Below, in pieces: positions 34,285 through 43,516 of a stretch of 64,000 nt of DNA. Positions within the stretch are counted from its first letter, which is position 1. Every line of letters begins with the position of its first letter. Position numbers and translations under genes: made by a program. The DNA comes from JBFLXB01 sp964570625. Lineage in GTDB: Bacteria; Nitrospirota; Nitrospiria; 2-01-FULL-66-17. The notes under the pieces are model-generated. The model had not been told where the DNA came from. It saw nothing but the letters and a program-made list of their open reading frames with translations, and did not search any database. The DNA lies in contig CAZMYW010000029.1 in assembly GCA_964570625.1 (NCBI GenBank), positions 1 through 64,000 of the forward strand, written 5' to 3'.

Positions 34285-36395
34285 CACGCCACCTTAAAAC
34301 GGTTGACCTCCGCCCGTAGCGTTTCGGCTTGTCGCACGAGCCCACCCACAATGTCGCTCATTTGCCGCGCCACGACCGCACTGTCTTTGGACACCAGTTG
34401 GATTTCTTCGGCCGACTTCATAATGATTTCACTGCCACGGCGTTGTTCCCTCACCGCCGTGGCGATATGTTGCACGCGATCGGTAACGTGTTCGACGGCC
34501 TGCGTGATCTGTTTGCTCCCCTTGGCCTGCTCCTCGGTGGACAGTCGCACCTGACGCGTGATGTCCCGCATGCGCTCCGCCGCCTCGCGAATCTGCTCCG
34601 ACCCCTTGGTCTGCTCCTGAGTGGCCCGGGCGATTTGCTCCACCATTTCGGTAATCTGCCGCATCGAGTCCGTGACCTGCCGGATGCCTTTGACTTGTTC
34701 CACCGTGGCCAACTCGATGCCGCGGGCCATCGTGCTCGACAACGTCGAACTCTCCACGATCTTCTTGAGGGCTTCACCGGCCTCAAGCGCCATCTTCATC
34801 CCTTCGTCAGCACGCACGTAACCGTCCTGGATCGCCACCACCGCATCACGCGATTCGGCTTGCACCGCGCCGATCAACAAGGCGATCTCTTTGGTGGACA
34901 CCGAGGTTCGGTCCGCCAGATTCTTGATTTCGTCGGCCACCACCGCAAACCCCTTGCCTTGTTCGCCGGCCTGCGCCGCCAGAATCGCGGCGTTGAGGGC
35001 GAGAAGGTTCGTCTGTTTCGTGACTTCGTCGATCACGGTCAAGATCTTCCCGATGTGGTCGGACCGTTGACCGAGCTGGTGAATCACGTCGGCGGTCTTT
35101 TTGACCGTCTGACTGATCTTCTCCATGCTGGCGATAGTCTTGGTCACCGACATCATCCCGATATCAGACGCTTCTCGTGTCACCCGCTCGGCCAACCCGG
35201 CGGACTCTTTCGCATTTTGTTCCACTTCCTTGACCGACGCGTTGATTTCGGTGACCGCCGACGCTGTCTCACTGGAAGCGGTGGACAGCAGGACCACGTG
35301 ATTGGCCACCTCTTTGATGGAAGCGGACATTTCAATGATGGCCGAGGATGTCTCTTCGACCGATTTGGTGAGGTCCCCCGTGCTCGACGCGACCTCGCTG
35401 ATCGCCGCGCTCATCTCCAAGATCGACGAGGAGGTCGCCTCCGAGGCTGACGACAAGACCTCGATCCCTTCTCCCACCTCTCGGAGCGATGCGTTCATCT
35501 CCACTAACGAAGACGACGTTTTTTCCGTGGAGACCGACTGGACGTTGGCCCCGTCGGTAACTTTCTGGCTACTGCTCGCAATTTGATCCGAGGCGGCCGT
35601 GACCGCGTTGGCGGCGTCTTGCACCTTCCGCAGCATCCCTTTGAGACTCCCGGCCATTTGGTTGAATCCGCTTGCCAAAATGCCGAGTTCATCACGCGAG
35701 GTCACCTCGATGGTTTGGGTAAAGTCACCGTCGGCCACCCGCGTGACCACCGCCGCCATCCGCTCCAGGGGCGCCATGTTCGTGTTGACGAAGTACCACG
35801 CCACCCCGATCCCGGCGCCGACCGTGAGCACCGTCAGCAACACGCCCCACCAGACAATGTTACCCAGTTGCGCCTGCAACGCGCGGGTGGAGAGCGCCAT
35901 CACGACGGTGCCGATACGGGCTTTCTCCGATGCACTCGACATGCCGGGTGTCCCGGTGTCGAACCACACCGGTTGGACCACGGTGACCAACGTCTCCCCG
36001 TCCTTGGTGACGCGTTCCACGAATCCTTCGGCGGTGCCAAGGGCCTTGGCCGCGATCGGATCTTCGTCGACCTTCTTGACGACCGTGGGATCGCTGTGGA
36101 CCCACACGATCCCCCGGCCGTCCAGAATCTTGACGTACGCCACGTCGGTCTCGGTCATCACGCCTTTGATGTAACTCTCCAGGCTTGACGAATCGCCGAT
36201 CGAAATCCCATAGGTGCTGTTGTGCGCTAAGTTGTTGGACAGGGAAATGCCGCGCTTGATGAGCGCGTCTTCCAGAAATTGTTTGGTCCGAACGAGCGAC
36301 ATCACGGTCAGCACCGCCGACACGCAGAGCAACAACACGCTTGTGATGGCCACGAACTTGAACCGCAGGCCGAACCCCATGTGGCGACGTTCCAT
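34284..36395 (-). CDS. Methyl-accepting chemotaxis protein (non-heme)
   Basis: A 703-residue receptor. ATG 36395 after GGGAGAG is preferred to the ATG 18 bp upstream. Helix 1 (FKFVAITSVLLLCVSAVLTV) leads to a periplasmic domain of about 130 residues with a PAS-like or double-Cache-like look (DVAYVKILDGRGIVWVHSD). Helix 2 is near 185-205, then HAMP and a very long coiled-coil region rich in SSA/SSI repeats before the tip VIDEVTKQTNLLALNAA. No CxxCH is present. It may form mixed arrays with the heme receptor. Confidence 0.9.
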   Translation of the reverse strand: MERRHMGFGLRFKFVAITSVLLLCVSAVLTVMSLVRTKQFLEDALIKRGISLSNNLAHNSTYGISIGDSSSLESYIKGVMTETDVAYVKILDGRGIVWVHSDPTVVKKVDEDPIAAKALGTAEGFVERVTKDGETLVTVVQPVWFDTGTPGMSSASEKARIGTVVMALSTRALQAQLGNIVWWGVLLTVLTVGAGIGVAWYFVNTNMAPLERMAAVVTRVADGDFTQTIEVTSRDELGILASGFNQMAGSLKGMLRKVQDAANAVTAASDQIASSSQKVTDGANVQSVSTEKTSSSLVEMNASLREVGEGIEVLSSASEATSSSILEMSAAISEVASSTGDLTKSVEETSSAIIEMSASIKEVANHVVLLSTASSETASAVTEINASVKEVEQNAKESAGLAERVTREASDIGMMSVTKTIASMEKISQTVKKTADVIHQLGQRSDHIGKILTVIDEVTKQTNLLALNAAILAAQAGEQGKGFAVVADEIKNLADRTSVSTKEIALLIGAVQAESRDAVVAIQDGYVRADEGMKMALEAGEALKKIVESSTLSSTMARGIELATVEQVKGIRQVTDSMRQITEMVEQIARATQEQTKGSEQIREAAERMRDITRQVRLSTEEQAKGSKQITQAVEHVTDRVQHIATAVREQRRGSEIIMKSAEEIQLVSKDSAVVARQMSDIVGGLVRQAETLRAEVNRFKVA

Positions 36396-36425
36396 CGTAC
36401 GCTCTCCCTTCATCTGGTCGACGAC

Positions 36426-37187
36426 TTACGCCACGGCCCGTAGCGGCGCCTCAGTATCAATCGCCACAAGCCGATCGAGATGTAACACTCCGACAATTCG
36501 CTCCTGGAAACGCACGGTCGCGGTCACCAACGAGGCTTCTCGTTCACCCATCGTGGGTGGCGGCGCCTCGAGCGCGTCTGGATCGATGCTGATCACCTCC
36601 GTCACGTGGTCGACCACCATCCCGACCGGCCCCGCGTCGACCACCACTACCACGATGCGCGACTTCGGCCCGACGTCGCCGGCCGGCAGCCCCAATCGCC
36701 GGCGAATATTGAAAATAGGGACGATGGTCCCACGGAGCGAAATCAACCCCAGGATATCCGCCGGGCTACGAGGAATCGGGGTGATATCAGACGGTCGAAT
36801 GATCTCTTTGATCGAGCGAATCCACACGCAGTACTCCTCGCTGTCCAATCGAAATCCGAGAAACTCTTCGACTCGGCCGGTCGACGTTCGCGGCGAGGCC
36901 TCCGCACCCGGTGGCGGTGCTGGCGACGGCACCACGCGCTGGGCTGCGGGCAGGCCGTCGGGCTCAGGCGCGCCGGTTGCCGATGCCTGATGAACCGGCG
37001 TCGCCGCGCAATGTTCGACGCCTGCAGCGCTGGGCGTCTGGACATCGGGCGGCGGCTCGGCCGCTGCCACCGGGACATCACCCGGGATACGCCTGGTTGC
37101 CTTCGGGTGCGCAACCGGCTTTCGGCGCGGCGTGCGCCGTTGGGTCGACGTGCGTCCCTTGGACGTTCGCCCCCCGGACCGCTTCAT
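36426..37187 (-). CDS. cheW: CheW-like protein with long disordered N-terminus
   Basis: A 253-residue adaptor. The first 100 residues are basic, then Ala/Pro-rich and probably disordered. The CheW domain follows (FLGFRLDSEEYCVWIRSIKEII, ADILGLISLRGTIVPIFNIRRRLG, VGMVVDHVTEVISID). The ATG overlaps the end of the merR-like gene by 4 bp. Such tails are common on CheW proteins of alternative systems and may set array spacing; this is inference. Confidence 0.85.
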   Translation of the reverse strand: MKRSGGRTSKGRTSTQRRTPRRKPVAHPKATRRIPGDVPVAAAEPPPDVQTPSAAGVEHCAATPVHQASATGAPEPDGLPAAQRVVPSPAPPPGAEASPRTSTGRVEEFLGFRLDSEEYCVWIRSIKEIIRPSDITPIPRSPADILGLISLRGTIVPIFNIRRRLGLPAGDVGPKSRIVVVVVDAGPVGMVVDHVTEVISIDPDALEAPPPTMGEREASLVTATVRFQERIVGVLHLDRLVAIDTEAPLRAVA

Positions 37188-37414
37188 GCCGCACCTTGCC
37201 GAATCTTTTCCGCCGCCCGGCTGACCAAGAACCCTTCGTCCGTCATCGCTTTGACTCGTTTGAGGATCCGCACGTCGTGCTCGGTAAACCGTCGAAACTG
37301 TTTCGTTCCGTGACGTTCAGTCACCGGGGTCACCACACCGATCAGCACCCAGTATTCCAACTGGCGAACGGACAACCCGACCCGTCGACACACTTCATTC
37401 GGACCGTACAGCAT
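37184..37414 (-). CDS. Small MerR-like DNA-binding protein
   Basis: A 76-residue protein that is little more than one MerR winged helix: MLYGPNEVCRRVGLSVRQLEYWVLIGVVTP, then FTEHDVRILKRVKAM. There is no effector or dimerisation coil of normal length. ATG 37414 follows GGGAG. It leads the second half of the chemosensory transcript, 268 bp after cheA, next to a candidate promoter, and could regulate that promoter. Confidence 0.75.
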   Translation of the reverse strand: MLYGPNEVCRRVGLSVRQLEYWVLIGVVTPVTERHGTKQFRRFTEHDVRILKRVKAMTDEGFLVSRAAEKIRQGAA

Positions 37415-37548
37415 TTCGGCTCCCTCACATCCCACAGGAATGTGGGATTGCGCCGCGGGAGGGAGCAAGTCTTATGCCCATCAGGTTGCGCGGCCGTACC
37501 AGGAAAATCGAGCTCTCCGGAAACCACACGGCCGCACGGCGTCAGGAT

Positions 37549-37577
37549 TGGGTAACGCGAGACCAACCTGCTGTCAA
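37549..37577 (-). promoter_or_regulatory. Weak candidate promoter between cheA and merR-like gene
   Basis: On the minus strand a perfect TTGACA (37577-37572) is followed after 17 bp by TACCCA (37554-37549), a poor -10. It lies in the only sizeable gap inside the chemosensory cluster, about 135 bp before the merR-like start. The poor -10 would suit an activator-dependent promoter. Confidence 0.3.
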
Positions 37578-37682
37578 AATTTGGCGGCTGAACGTTCGCT
37601 AAGGGGTGCGACGTCCCGTCACCAGTATGCGGTGTGCCGGACGAACCAGATGAAAGACGGGACGGAAAGCCGAACGCGTGGA

Positions 37683-39686
37683 TTACGCGGCGAGCGGAAG
37701 AGCGGACATCCGTTGACCGACAGCTTCGTCGACCAGTGCTCCGACGTCGAGTACGAGGATGGTTTTGCGGGTCCCCAGCTCGGTGGCCCCGGCGATTCCA
37801 GGGATGCCTTGCAGCATGGACCCGACAGCTTTGATCACGATCTCTTGCTGCCCTTCGATGGTATCTACCACGATGCCGAGACGCTTTTCGGCCAAACCCA
37901 CGACGATAATGTACAAGCGTCCGTCTTTGCGTTCCCCGGAGGGAATGTCGAACAGCTCGCTCAGCCGCAGGAGCGCCAAGGTGTGGTCTCGGAGTTGAAC
38001 AACGGGTTGTCGTCCGACGGTCGCGACCTGACTGGCCTCGACCATCACGCTTTCCGCCACCGAACTGATGGGAATGGCGTAGGTATGGGGTCCAACCCCG
38101 ACGATCAACGCCTTGATGATCACCAGGGTGATCGGGAGCGTCAGCACAAAACTCGTCCCTTGGCCCAGTTCGGTGTTCACCTCGACCATTCCGTTGAGCT
38201 TGGCCAGGTGACGAGCCACGACATCTAGACCAACCCCTCGACCGGATAGCTCTGTGACGGTCTCGGCGGTCGAGAAGCCTGGTTGAAAGAGAAAATCGAG
38301 AATTTCTTTCTGGGAATACTCTCTCCCCTGAACCGCGAGCTGTTTGGTCAGCGCGGTTTGGTACACGCTGGCGAGATTCACACCGGCCCCGTCGTCTGTG
38401 ACCGTGATGCTGACAGTGTGTCCCTTCTGTGCAGCGCTGAGATTGATGGTGCCAACCTCCGGTTTGCCGGCTCGCCGCCGATCGTCCCTTGACTCGATCC
38501 CGTGATCCAGAGCGTTGCGGATCAAATGCAGTAGTGGATCCGCAATCGCTTCCGCCATCGACTTGTCGAGTTTGGTTTCTTCACCCGACGTGACAACCTG
38601 GATATCTTTTCCCAGATCACGCGCGATTTTTTTGATCGCCCGGATTGAGCGATCGAACAGTTGGACTACCGGAATCATTCGCACTTCAATCAGGCCCTCT
38701 TGCAGACCGGAGACGCGATGTTCCAGGGCTTGGGCGGCCTTGTGCAGTTCCATCGCTGGCCCCACTAATCCCCCGCTTTGGAGCAGGTCCTTGGAAATCT
38801 GGGCGATGACCGATTTGGACAACACCAACTCGCCGAGCATGTTCAGCAGTCCGTCCAATTTGGCGATGTCCACTCGAATCGTCTGGCTGAGACTTCGAGC
38901 GGATGCTGATTCGGACTCCGGCGCAGGCGCCGATCTGACAGAGGCTGGTTCCAGCCCTCCCACCTGGGCCAGATCCACGGCCTCGTCCGCCAGGAGTTGG
39001 GCGAGCCCTTCCCGGTCGCGCTGGGATCCCACCAGCAACGTGAATCCAATTCCGTCGGTCGGAGACACCCCGGAGCTGGGAAGGGTGGTTATCACTTCTC
39101 CCGCCGACTGTAGCTTGGCGGTCAATTTGGACAGCGATTTGTCGAAATCTTCAAATCGGAACTGGGCTTTGACCTCGAAGAGGTTACACTTTGCTTTCAG
39201 GGTCTCCTGCAGACGGTGCTGTTCGTATTCTGTGAGAACTTTGACGATCTCAGGATCAAGTCCGGGCGGCAGTGCGGTCGATGACCCCACTTGCGGCGCG
39301 CTCATCGCCTCGCGGATTCGCTGCACCAGGGCGTCAGTATCCGTCGGCGGTTGTCCATCGGCGGCGGATCCGATGAGGTGTCTCAACACCTCCACCCCGT
39401 CGACCAGGAGGTCCAAGAGCGCGCGACTCATCGCGAGCCTGCCCATCCGCAGGCGGTCCATCACGTCTTCCAGCGAATGAGCCAGATCGGACACCGCGGC
39501 GAGCCCCATCACGCCGGACATTCCCTTGAGTGTGTGGGCCGCGCGGAACAAGGCGTTAAGGGTTTCGGGACTGACCGAGTCGGGCGCGTGCTCGATGACG
39601 GCGAGGTGGTGATGGAGCGCGTCGAGTAATTCCTCGGATTCCGCGAGAAACTCGCGCAGCGTCTCGTCTGTACTCCGCCCCGACAC
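37683..39686 (-). CDS. cheA: Chemotaxis histidine kinase CheA
   Basis: CheA, 667 residues. The P1 Hpt domain has phospho-His51 (AAHTLKGMSGVMG). A middle region (about 140-250) could be a P2-like domain. P3 dimerisation is at about 275-340. The kinase domain shows the N box HLIRNALDHGIE, G1 TVTDDGAGV, and G2 GRGVGLDVV with TELGQGTSFVLTLP. A CheW-like P5 ends the protein. There is no fused receiver. The GTG at 39686 is 2 bp past the cheY stop. It should phosphorylate the two CheY proteins, CheB and perhaps the zinc-ribbon receiver. Confidence 0.95.
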   Translation of the reverse strand: MSGRSTDETLREFLAESEELLDALHHHLAVIEHAPDSVSPETLNALFRAAHTLKGMSGVMGLAAVSDLAHSLEDVMDRLRMGRLAMSRALLDLLVDGVEVLRHLIGSAADGQPPTDTDALVQRIREAMSAPQVGSSTALPPGLDPEIVKVLTEYEQHRLQETLKAKCNLFEVKAQFRFEDFDKSLSKLTAKLQSAGEVITTLPSSGVSPTDGIGFTLLVGSQRDREGLAQLLADEAVDLAQVGGLEPASVRSAPAPESESASARSLSQTIRVDIAKLDGLLNMLGELVLSKSVIAQISKDLLQSGGLVGPAMELHKAAQALEHRVSGLQEGLIEVRMIPVVQLFDRSIRAIKKIARDLGKDIQVVTSGEETKLDKSMAEAIADPLLHLIRNALDHGIESRDDRRRAGKPEVGTINLSAAQKGHTVSITVTDDGAGVNLASVYQTALTKQLAVQGREYSQKEILDFLFQPGFSTAETVTELSGRGVGLDVVARHLAKLNGMVEVNTELGQGTSFVLTLPITLVIIKALIVGVGPHTYAIPISSVAESVMVEASQVATVGRQPVVQLRDHTLALLRLSELFDIPSGERKDGRLYIIVVGLAEKRLGIVVDTIEGQQEIVIKAVGSMLQGIPGIAGATELGTRKTILVLDVGALVDEAVGQRMSALPLAA

Positions 39687-39688
39687 GA

Positions 39689-40057
39689 CTAGACGTTCAC
39701 CACTCGACGAATGGTGGACTTCAGATGTTCAGGTTCGAACGGCTTCTTCACGTACGCCGCGGCTCCGAGGTCCAGCCCGCGCTTGACGTCCTCGTCGCTG
39801 CCTTCCGTTGAAACGATGATCATGGGGATCGACCGGTAGTCCGGATGATGCTTGACGAAATGCACGATCTCCAGACCGTTGAGGTCGGGCATGTTGATGT
39901 CCGTCACAATCAGGTCCAGAGGCTGCTGGGGAATCCGCTTGAGGGCTTCAAACCCGTTGGGCGCCTCGATCGTTTCAAACCCCTCCATCTCTTCGATGGT
40001 CGACACGATCAGCGCGCGGGTGGTTGACGAATCATCGACCACCAGCACTCGTTTCAT
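39689..40057 (-). CDS. cheY: CheY-like single-domain response regulator
   Basis: A 122-residue receiver starting at the internal ATG 40057 (MKRVLVVDDSS), preceded by GCGGAG; the longer frame upstream is not coding. Acidic residues D8-D9, acceptor Asp53 (LIVTDINMP), Ser/Thr in MIIVSTEGS and Lys in AYVKKPF are all present. It is placed directly before cheA, the usual partner position. It is distinct from the second cheY at the far end of the cluster. Confidence 0.9.
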   Translation of the reverse strand: MKRVLVVDDSSTTRALIVSTIEEMEGFETIEAPNGFEALKRIPQQPLDLIVTDINMPDLNGLEIVHFVKHHPDYRSIPMIIVSTEGSDEDVKRGLDLGAAAYVKKPFEPEHLKSTIRRVVNV

Positions 40058-40097
40058 CTCCGCCCGCCTCGACACGCGCCTGAGTATAGCATAGGGG

Positions 40098-41291
40098 TCA
40101 AGAATCGCCCGCCTGGCGTCGGCTGAGTTGTGGTCGCATGGTATTCCCCAGCGCGACCGCCGCCACGCGCACAAACGCCTCCAGCCCCTCGGTCTCCCCG
40201 ATCGAATCGCGATTCGGCACGTTGTCGCCATACAGAAACGCGACCACCCGCTCGCCGCTCACGACGGGCACCAGCAGACTCTCTGGAGGCCAGAACCCTC
40301 CCAATCGCTCTACCACGACGCGATTCCCCGACAGTTCAGGCCATTTCCCCTTCAGGGCCGCCCGCGAGTCGGCCCCTTCCCGAAACGACGACGGGTCCGA
40401 CAGCGGGACCGTAATCGACCGAACGATCTCATCGGCGGATCCATTCACGCTATCGACGCCGAGTTGTCCCCAGCCGGTCACGGCGTCGCCTCGCACGAGA
40501 AAGATCACCGCGCGGTTCACCAACTCTCCGGCGAACCGCAGCATCAGCAAAATCACATCATGCCCGGACACCGCCCGCGACAATTCTTCGATCATGGCGG
40601 GCAGCAACTCCAAATCCCGCCGTGATGCGCGCGGGCCGTCTCCCAATACCGCCTGTCCCAATTCATCACCGGCCACAAGTCCGGCGAGGCTTTCGGGCTC
40701 TTCCGGCACGAGGACGGGGTGCGACATCGGAGTGGATTCGTCCAGGTCCCCAGAGATCGGGTCGGACTCCCGATCCTCCACGATTGTCATGTCACCGTCG
40801 TCCCCGTTGTCGGCCTCGTCGTCCAGACGGGCGCCTTCCAGCAGGAGAAACTCGGCACTGATCCCAGCATGCATCAACACGCCGTCTTCCGAAAACTTTC
40901 CCAGCGTGAATTGGAACGTTCCGGTCGCCCACGTCATCAGATCACGGACCACGTCCACAATGTGGGTTCGTAACTCTCGTTCGAGTTGCTCCTTGTCCAT
41001 CACACCCATCTCGACCAAAATCGTTCCGATGGGCTTTTTGACAGCTCTGGCTTTCTGAACGGTCAACGCGCGCTCCAGGTCCGCACGCGTGATGAGGTTC
41101 CGCTGGAGGAGGGCGTATCCAAATCGGCTCTTATTGTCGGAGCTGGCATAGACCACGTTGCCTTGGTTGAAGACCACGCGGCCCATCCCGTCCTTTTTGA
41201 TGAGAGTCAGGACACCCGAGCGTTTGCTCAGGTTAAGAATCTGGAAAATATCAGGAAGACCGAGGTCTTCGAGACGGCCTTCAAGGCTCAT
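40098..41291 (-). CDS. DUF4388 (PATAN-type) protein with C-terminal GAF-like region
   Basis: A 397-residue protein. The N-terminal 110 residues match DUF4388/PATAN: MSLEGRLEDLGLPDIFQILNLSKRSGVLTL, GRVVFNQGNVVYASS, GTILVEMGVMDKEQLE, DLMTWATGTFQF. An acidic linker (about 160-230) leads to a GAF-like domain (about 240-390; AVIFLVRGDAVTGWG, LLVPVVSGERVVAFLYGDN). PATAN proteins interact with response regulators in gliding and twitching systems. Its ATG overlaps purS by 4 bp, so the chemosensory genes are translationally linked to a purine gene. Confidence 0.85.
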   Translation of the reverse strand: MSLEGRLEDLGLPDIFQILNLSKRSGVLTLIKKDGMGRVVFNQGNVVYASSDNKSRFGYALLQRNLITRADLERALTVQKARAVKKPIGTILVEMGVMDKEQLERELRTHIVDVVRDLMTWATGTFQFTLGKFSEDGVLMHAGISAEFLLLEGARLDDEADNGDDGDMTIVEDRESDPISGDLDESTPMSHPVLVPEEPESLAGLVAGDELGQAVLGDGPRASRRDLELLPAMIEELSRAVSGHDVILLMLRFAGELVNRAVIFLVRGDAVTGWGQLGVDSVNGSADEIVRSITVPLSDPSSFREGADSRAALKGKWPELSGNRVVVERLGGFWPPESLLVPVVSGERVVAFLYGDNVPNRDSIGETEGLEAFVRVAAVALGNTMRPQLSRRQAGDS

Positions 41292-41569
41292 GGCCTCGTG
41301 GGAGCGCGGCGCTCCGCTGCCTCAGCGCCGTCCAGCACCTCGTAGTAATACTCTTCGATCACGGGATTCGCCAACAACCGCCGACACATCTCATCGAGCA
41401 TTCGTTCGGCCGACGCACGATCGACGGCCTCCAACTCGATGTCGATCAGTTTGCCGACGCGCACGTCATTCACTTCGTGAAATCCCAACGTGGCCAAGGA
41501 ACGCGCCACTGCGTTGCCCTGAGGATCCAGAATCCCCCGCCGATATGTCACATACACTCGAGCCTTCAC
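41288..41569 (-). CDS. purS: Phosphoribosylformylglycinamidine synthase subunit PurS
   Basis: PurS, 93 residues, is the small dimeric subunit that bridges PurQ and PurL in the FGAM synthase complex. The pattern KARVYVTYRRGILDPQGNAVARSLATLGF, then VNDVRVGKLIDIEL, is diagnostic, and MLDEMCRRLLANPVIEEYYYEVL ends the fold. It lies between purB and the chemosensory genes, with purQ and purL about 16 kb downstream in the same direction. The stop overlaps the DUF4388 start (ATGA). Confidence 0.93.
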   Translation of the reverse strand: MKARVYVTYRRGILDPQGNAVARSLATLGFHEVNDVRVGKLIDIELEAVDRASAERMLDEMCRRLLANPVIEEYYYEVLDGAEAAERRAPTRP

Positions 41570-41638
41570 ATCGCCCCCCTCGCGCTCCGCACTGCCGTGG
41601 AGGGAGGTCGGCGATCTCCCCGGCCCAGAACGCAGCTA

Positions 41639-41667
41639 ATACTAACGTAGAAGCCTACACCCGGCAA
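41639..41667 (-). promoter_or_regulatory. Candidate promoter upstream of purS
   Basis: On the minus strand TTGCCG (41667-41662) and TAGTAT (41644-41639) are 17 bp apart, each 4 of 6 to consensus. The site is about 70 bp before the purS start, in the 134-bp gap after purB. It could launch a purS-chemosensory-purQLF transcript. Confidence 0.4.
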
Positions 41668-41703
41668 GACAACTGCTGAACACACGGTCGAGCGCTCCGC
41701 GTG

Positions 41704-43002
41704 TTACGCGGTCCCGAAGACGCGACGGAAGATCTCCTCGGTATACCTGACGAAATACGCGGGATCACAACACGCGGCGAGCGCCTTTGCGTCCAGGTGC
41801 GCCGTGACCGTGGGGTCGGTTTTCACCAACTCCGTGAACGCGCCCTCGCCCTTCCAGGCGCGCATCGCCAAACTCTGGACGATCGCGTAGGCATCCTCAC
41901 GCACCAAACCGCGCTCCACCAGCGCCAGCATGACGCGCTGCGAATACACGAGCCCACCGGTCTGCTCCAAGTTCCTGCGCATTCGGTCCGGATACACCTG
42001 CAGCCGCTCAAGCAGCGCCGTAAAGCGATCGAGCATGTAGTCCAGCACAACAGTTGTGTCGGGAAAAATCACCCGCTCTACCGAGGAATGAGAAATGTCG
42101 CGCTCGTGCCACAACGCGACATTGTCGAGGGCCGCCTGGACATTGGCCTTCACCACCCGGGCCAGACCGGAAATATTCTCGGAGGCGACGGGATTGCGCT
42201 TATGGGGCATACTGGACGAGCCTTTTTGCCCTGACGCAAAATACTCTTCGGCCTCCAACACTTCGGTTCGTTGCAGATGCCTGATTTCGACCGCAAACTT
42301 CTCCAGGCTCGCGGCGATCAAACCCAGACACGTCATGTACGCGGCGTGCCGATCGCGCTGAATAATCTGGTTGGACACCGGATCGGGCGCGAGCCCCAGC
42401 GACGCGCAGGCGCGTGTTTCGATCGACGGCGGCAGGTGCGCGAACGTCCCCATGCTGCCCGAGAGTTTTCCGACGCCGATTTCCTCGTCGGCCCGCTCCA
42501 ACCGCTTCCGGTGGCGCCCCACCTCTTCATACCAGATCGCAATTTTGAGGCCGAACGTGATGGGCTCTCCGTGGACCCCGTGTGATCGGCCGATCATGAC
42601 GGTATCGCGATGACGGTGGGCCAGGTCACGCAGGACGTTATGAAGGCGGGCGAGGTCCTCACGCAAGATGGCCGTTGCGTCGCGCAGCGTGAGCGCAAGC
42701 GCGGTGTCGAGGACGTCGGACGACGTGAGTCCTTCGTGGAGGAAGCGTCCCTCAGGGCCTACGGTTTCGGCCACGGCGTTCACAAACGCGAGCACGTCGT
42801 GCTGCGTGACCCGCTCCAACTCCTCAATCCGCGCTTCGTCGATCTTCGCGCGGGAACGAATCGCCTCCACTGCAGCCCGGGGAATCATGCCTTCCGCCGC
42901 CATCGCGTCGCAGGCGGCAAGCTCTACCCGCAGCCACGTCTCATACTTACGCGACGTGGACCACAACGCGCGCATCGCCGGCCGACTGTACCGATCAATC
43001 AC
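41704..43002 (-). CDS. purB: Adenylosuccinate lyase PurB
   Basis: PurB, 432 residues, cleaves SAICAR and adenylosuccinate with loss of fumarate. The GTG at 43002 (VIDRYSRPAMRALWS) has AAGGAG 8 nt upstream. The signature is GSSSMPHKRNP, the catalytic Ser/His regions are LTSSDVLDTA and IGRSHGVHGEPI. The size matches the Bacillus type. It is the first purine gene in the direction of transcription here; purC is not in the window. Confidence 0.95.
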   Translation of the reverse strand: MIDRYSRPAMRALWSTSRKYETWLRVELAACDAMAAEGMIPRAAVEAIRSRAKIDEARIEELERVTQHDVLAFVNAVAETVGPEGRFLHEGLTSSDVLDTALALTLRDATAILREDLARLHNVLRDLAHRHRDTVMIGRSHGVHGEPITFGLKIAIWYEEVGRHRKRLERADEEIGVGKLSGSMGTFAHLPPSIETRACASLGLAPDPVSNQIIQRDRHAAYMTCLGLIAASLEKFAVEIRHLQRTEVLEAEEYFASGQKGSSSMPHKRNPVASENISGLARVVKANVQAALDNVALWHERDISHSSVERVIFPDTTVVLDYMLDRFTALLERLQVYPDRMRRNLEQTGGLVYSQRVMLALVERGLVREDAYAIVQSLAMRAWKGEGAFTELVKTDPTVTAHLDAKALAACCDPAYFVRYTEEIFRRVFGTA

Positions 43003-43015
43003 AATCCGGGCTCCT

Positions 43016-43516
43016 TCATACCCCCATCTCGCGAAGCCGCTGCTCAAGCTGTTGCGGTTGCTGGCCTTTCGGAACGACAAACGTGAGGTCGATTCCCGGT
43101 TCTTTCGACCCGTTGTGCCAGGCTTTGACAAACGTTCTGGCAATGATCACCGGATCGAGCCCACCTGCCTGCGTGCCCAACAATTCAACGGCTGCAGCCT
43201 TGACCTGAAGGGCACCCAACACCGGGCGGAGTCCCTCGGCGACCTGATGCAACACGAGGAGGGTGTAGTTCGACGACCGCCCCAGGCCGACGAACAGCAC
43301 CCGCGGCGTGGCGAACGTCGGAACCGCCAGCAGCGCCGTCTCCGCCACACATCCGCTGACATGACGATGTACGATCAGGCGCGAGAGCCCCCCGCCCGTC
43401 AGCCAGTCCACATGCCCGGCGAGGCCCTGCGGGGGCCGCACATCCTCGAAGAATCCCGTAACCAGGATGTCGGCGCAGACGCGGGCCAGCGGCTCAGAGA
43501 CGACCGTCACTCGCAT
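43016..43516 (-). CDS. Stand-alone M17 leucyl aminopeptidase N-terminal-like domain protein
   Basis: A 166-residue protein resembling only the macro-like N-terminal domain of leucyl aminopeptidases: FFEDVRPPQGLAGHVDWLTGG, LIVHRHVSG, then TPRVLFVGLGRSSNYTLLVLHQVAEGLRP. The metal-binding peptidase domain is absent, so no aminopeptidase activity is expected. The start overlaps nusB by 23 bp and purB begins 13 bp later. A regulatory or nucleotide-binding role is possible by analogy to macro domains; this is not shown. Confidence 0.65.
   Translation of the reverse strand: MRVTVVSEPLARVCADILVTGFFEDVRPPQGLAGHVDWLTGGGLSRLIVHRHVSGCVAETALLAVPTFATPRVLFVGLGRSSNYTLLVLHQVAEGLRPVLGALQVKAAAVELLGTQAGGLDPVIIARTFVKAWHNGSKEPGIDLTFVVPKGQQPQQLEQRLREMGV

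Noticed and set aside
24429..41569. Chemosensory genes as a recent mobile island
   Set aside because: No integrase, att-like repeats, tRNA or GC shift was seen at either junction; the junction genes are tightly packed or overlapping.
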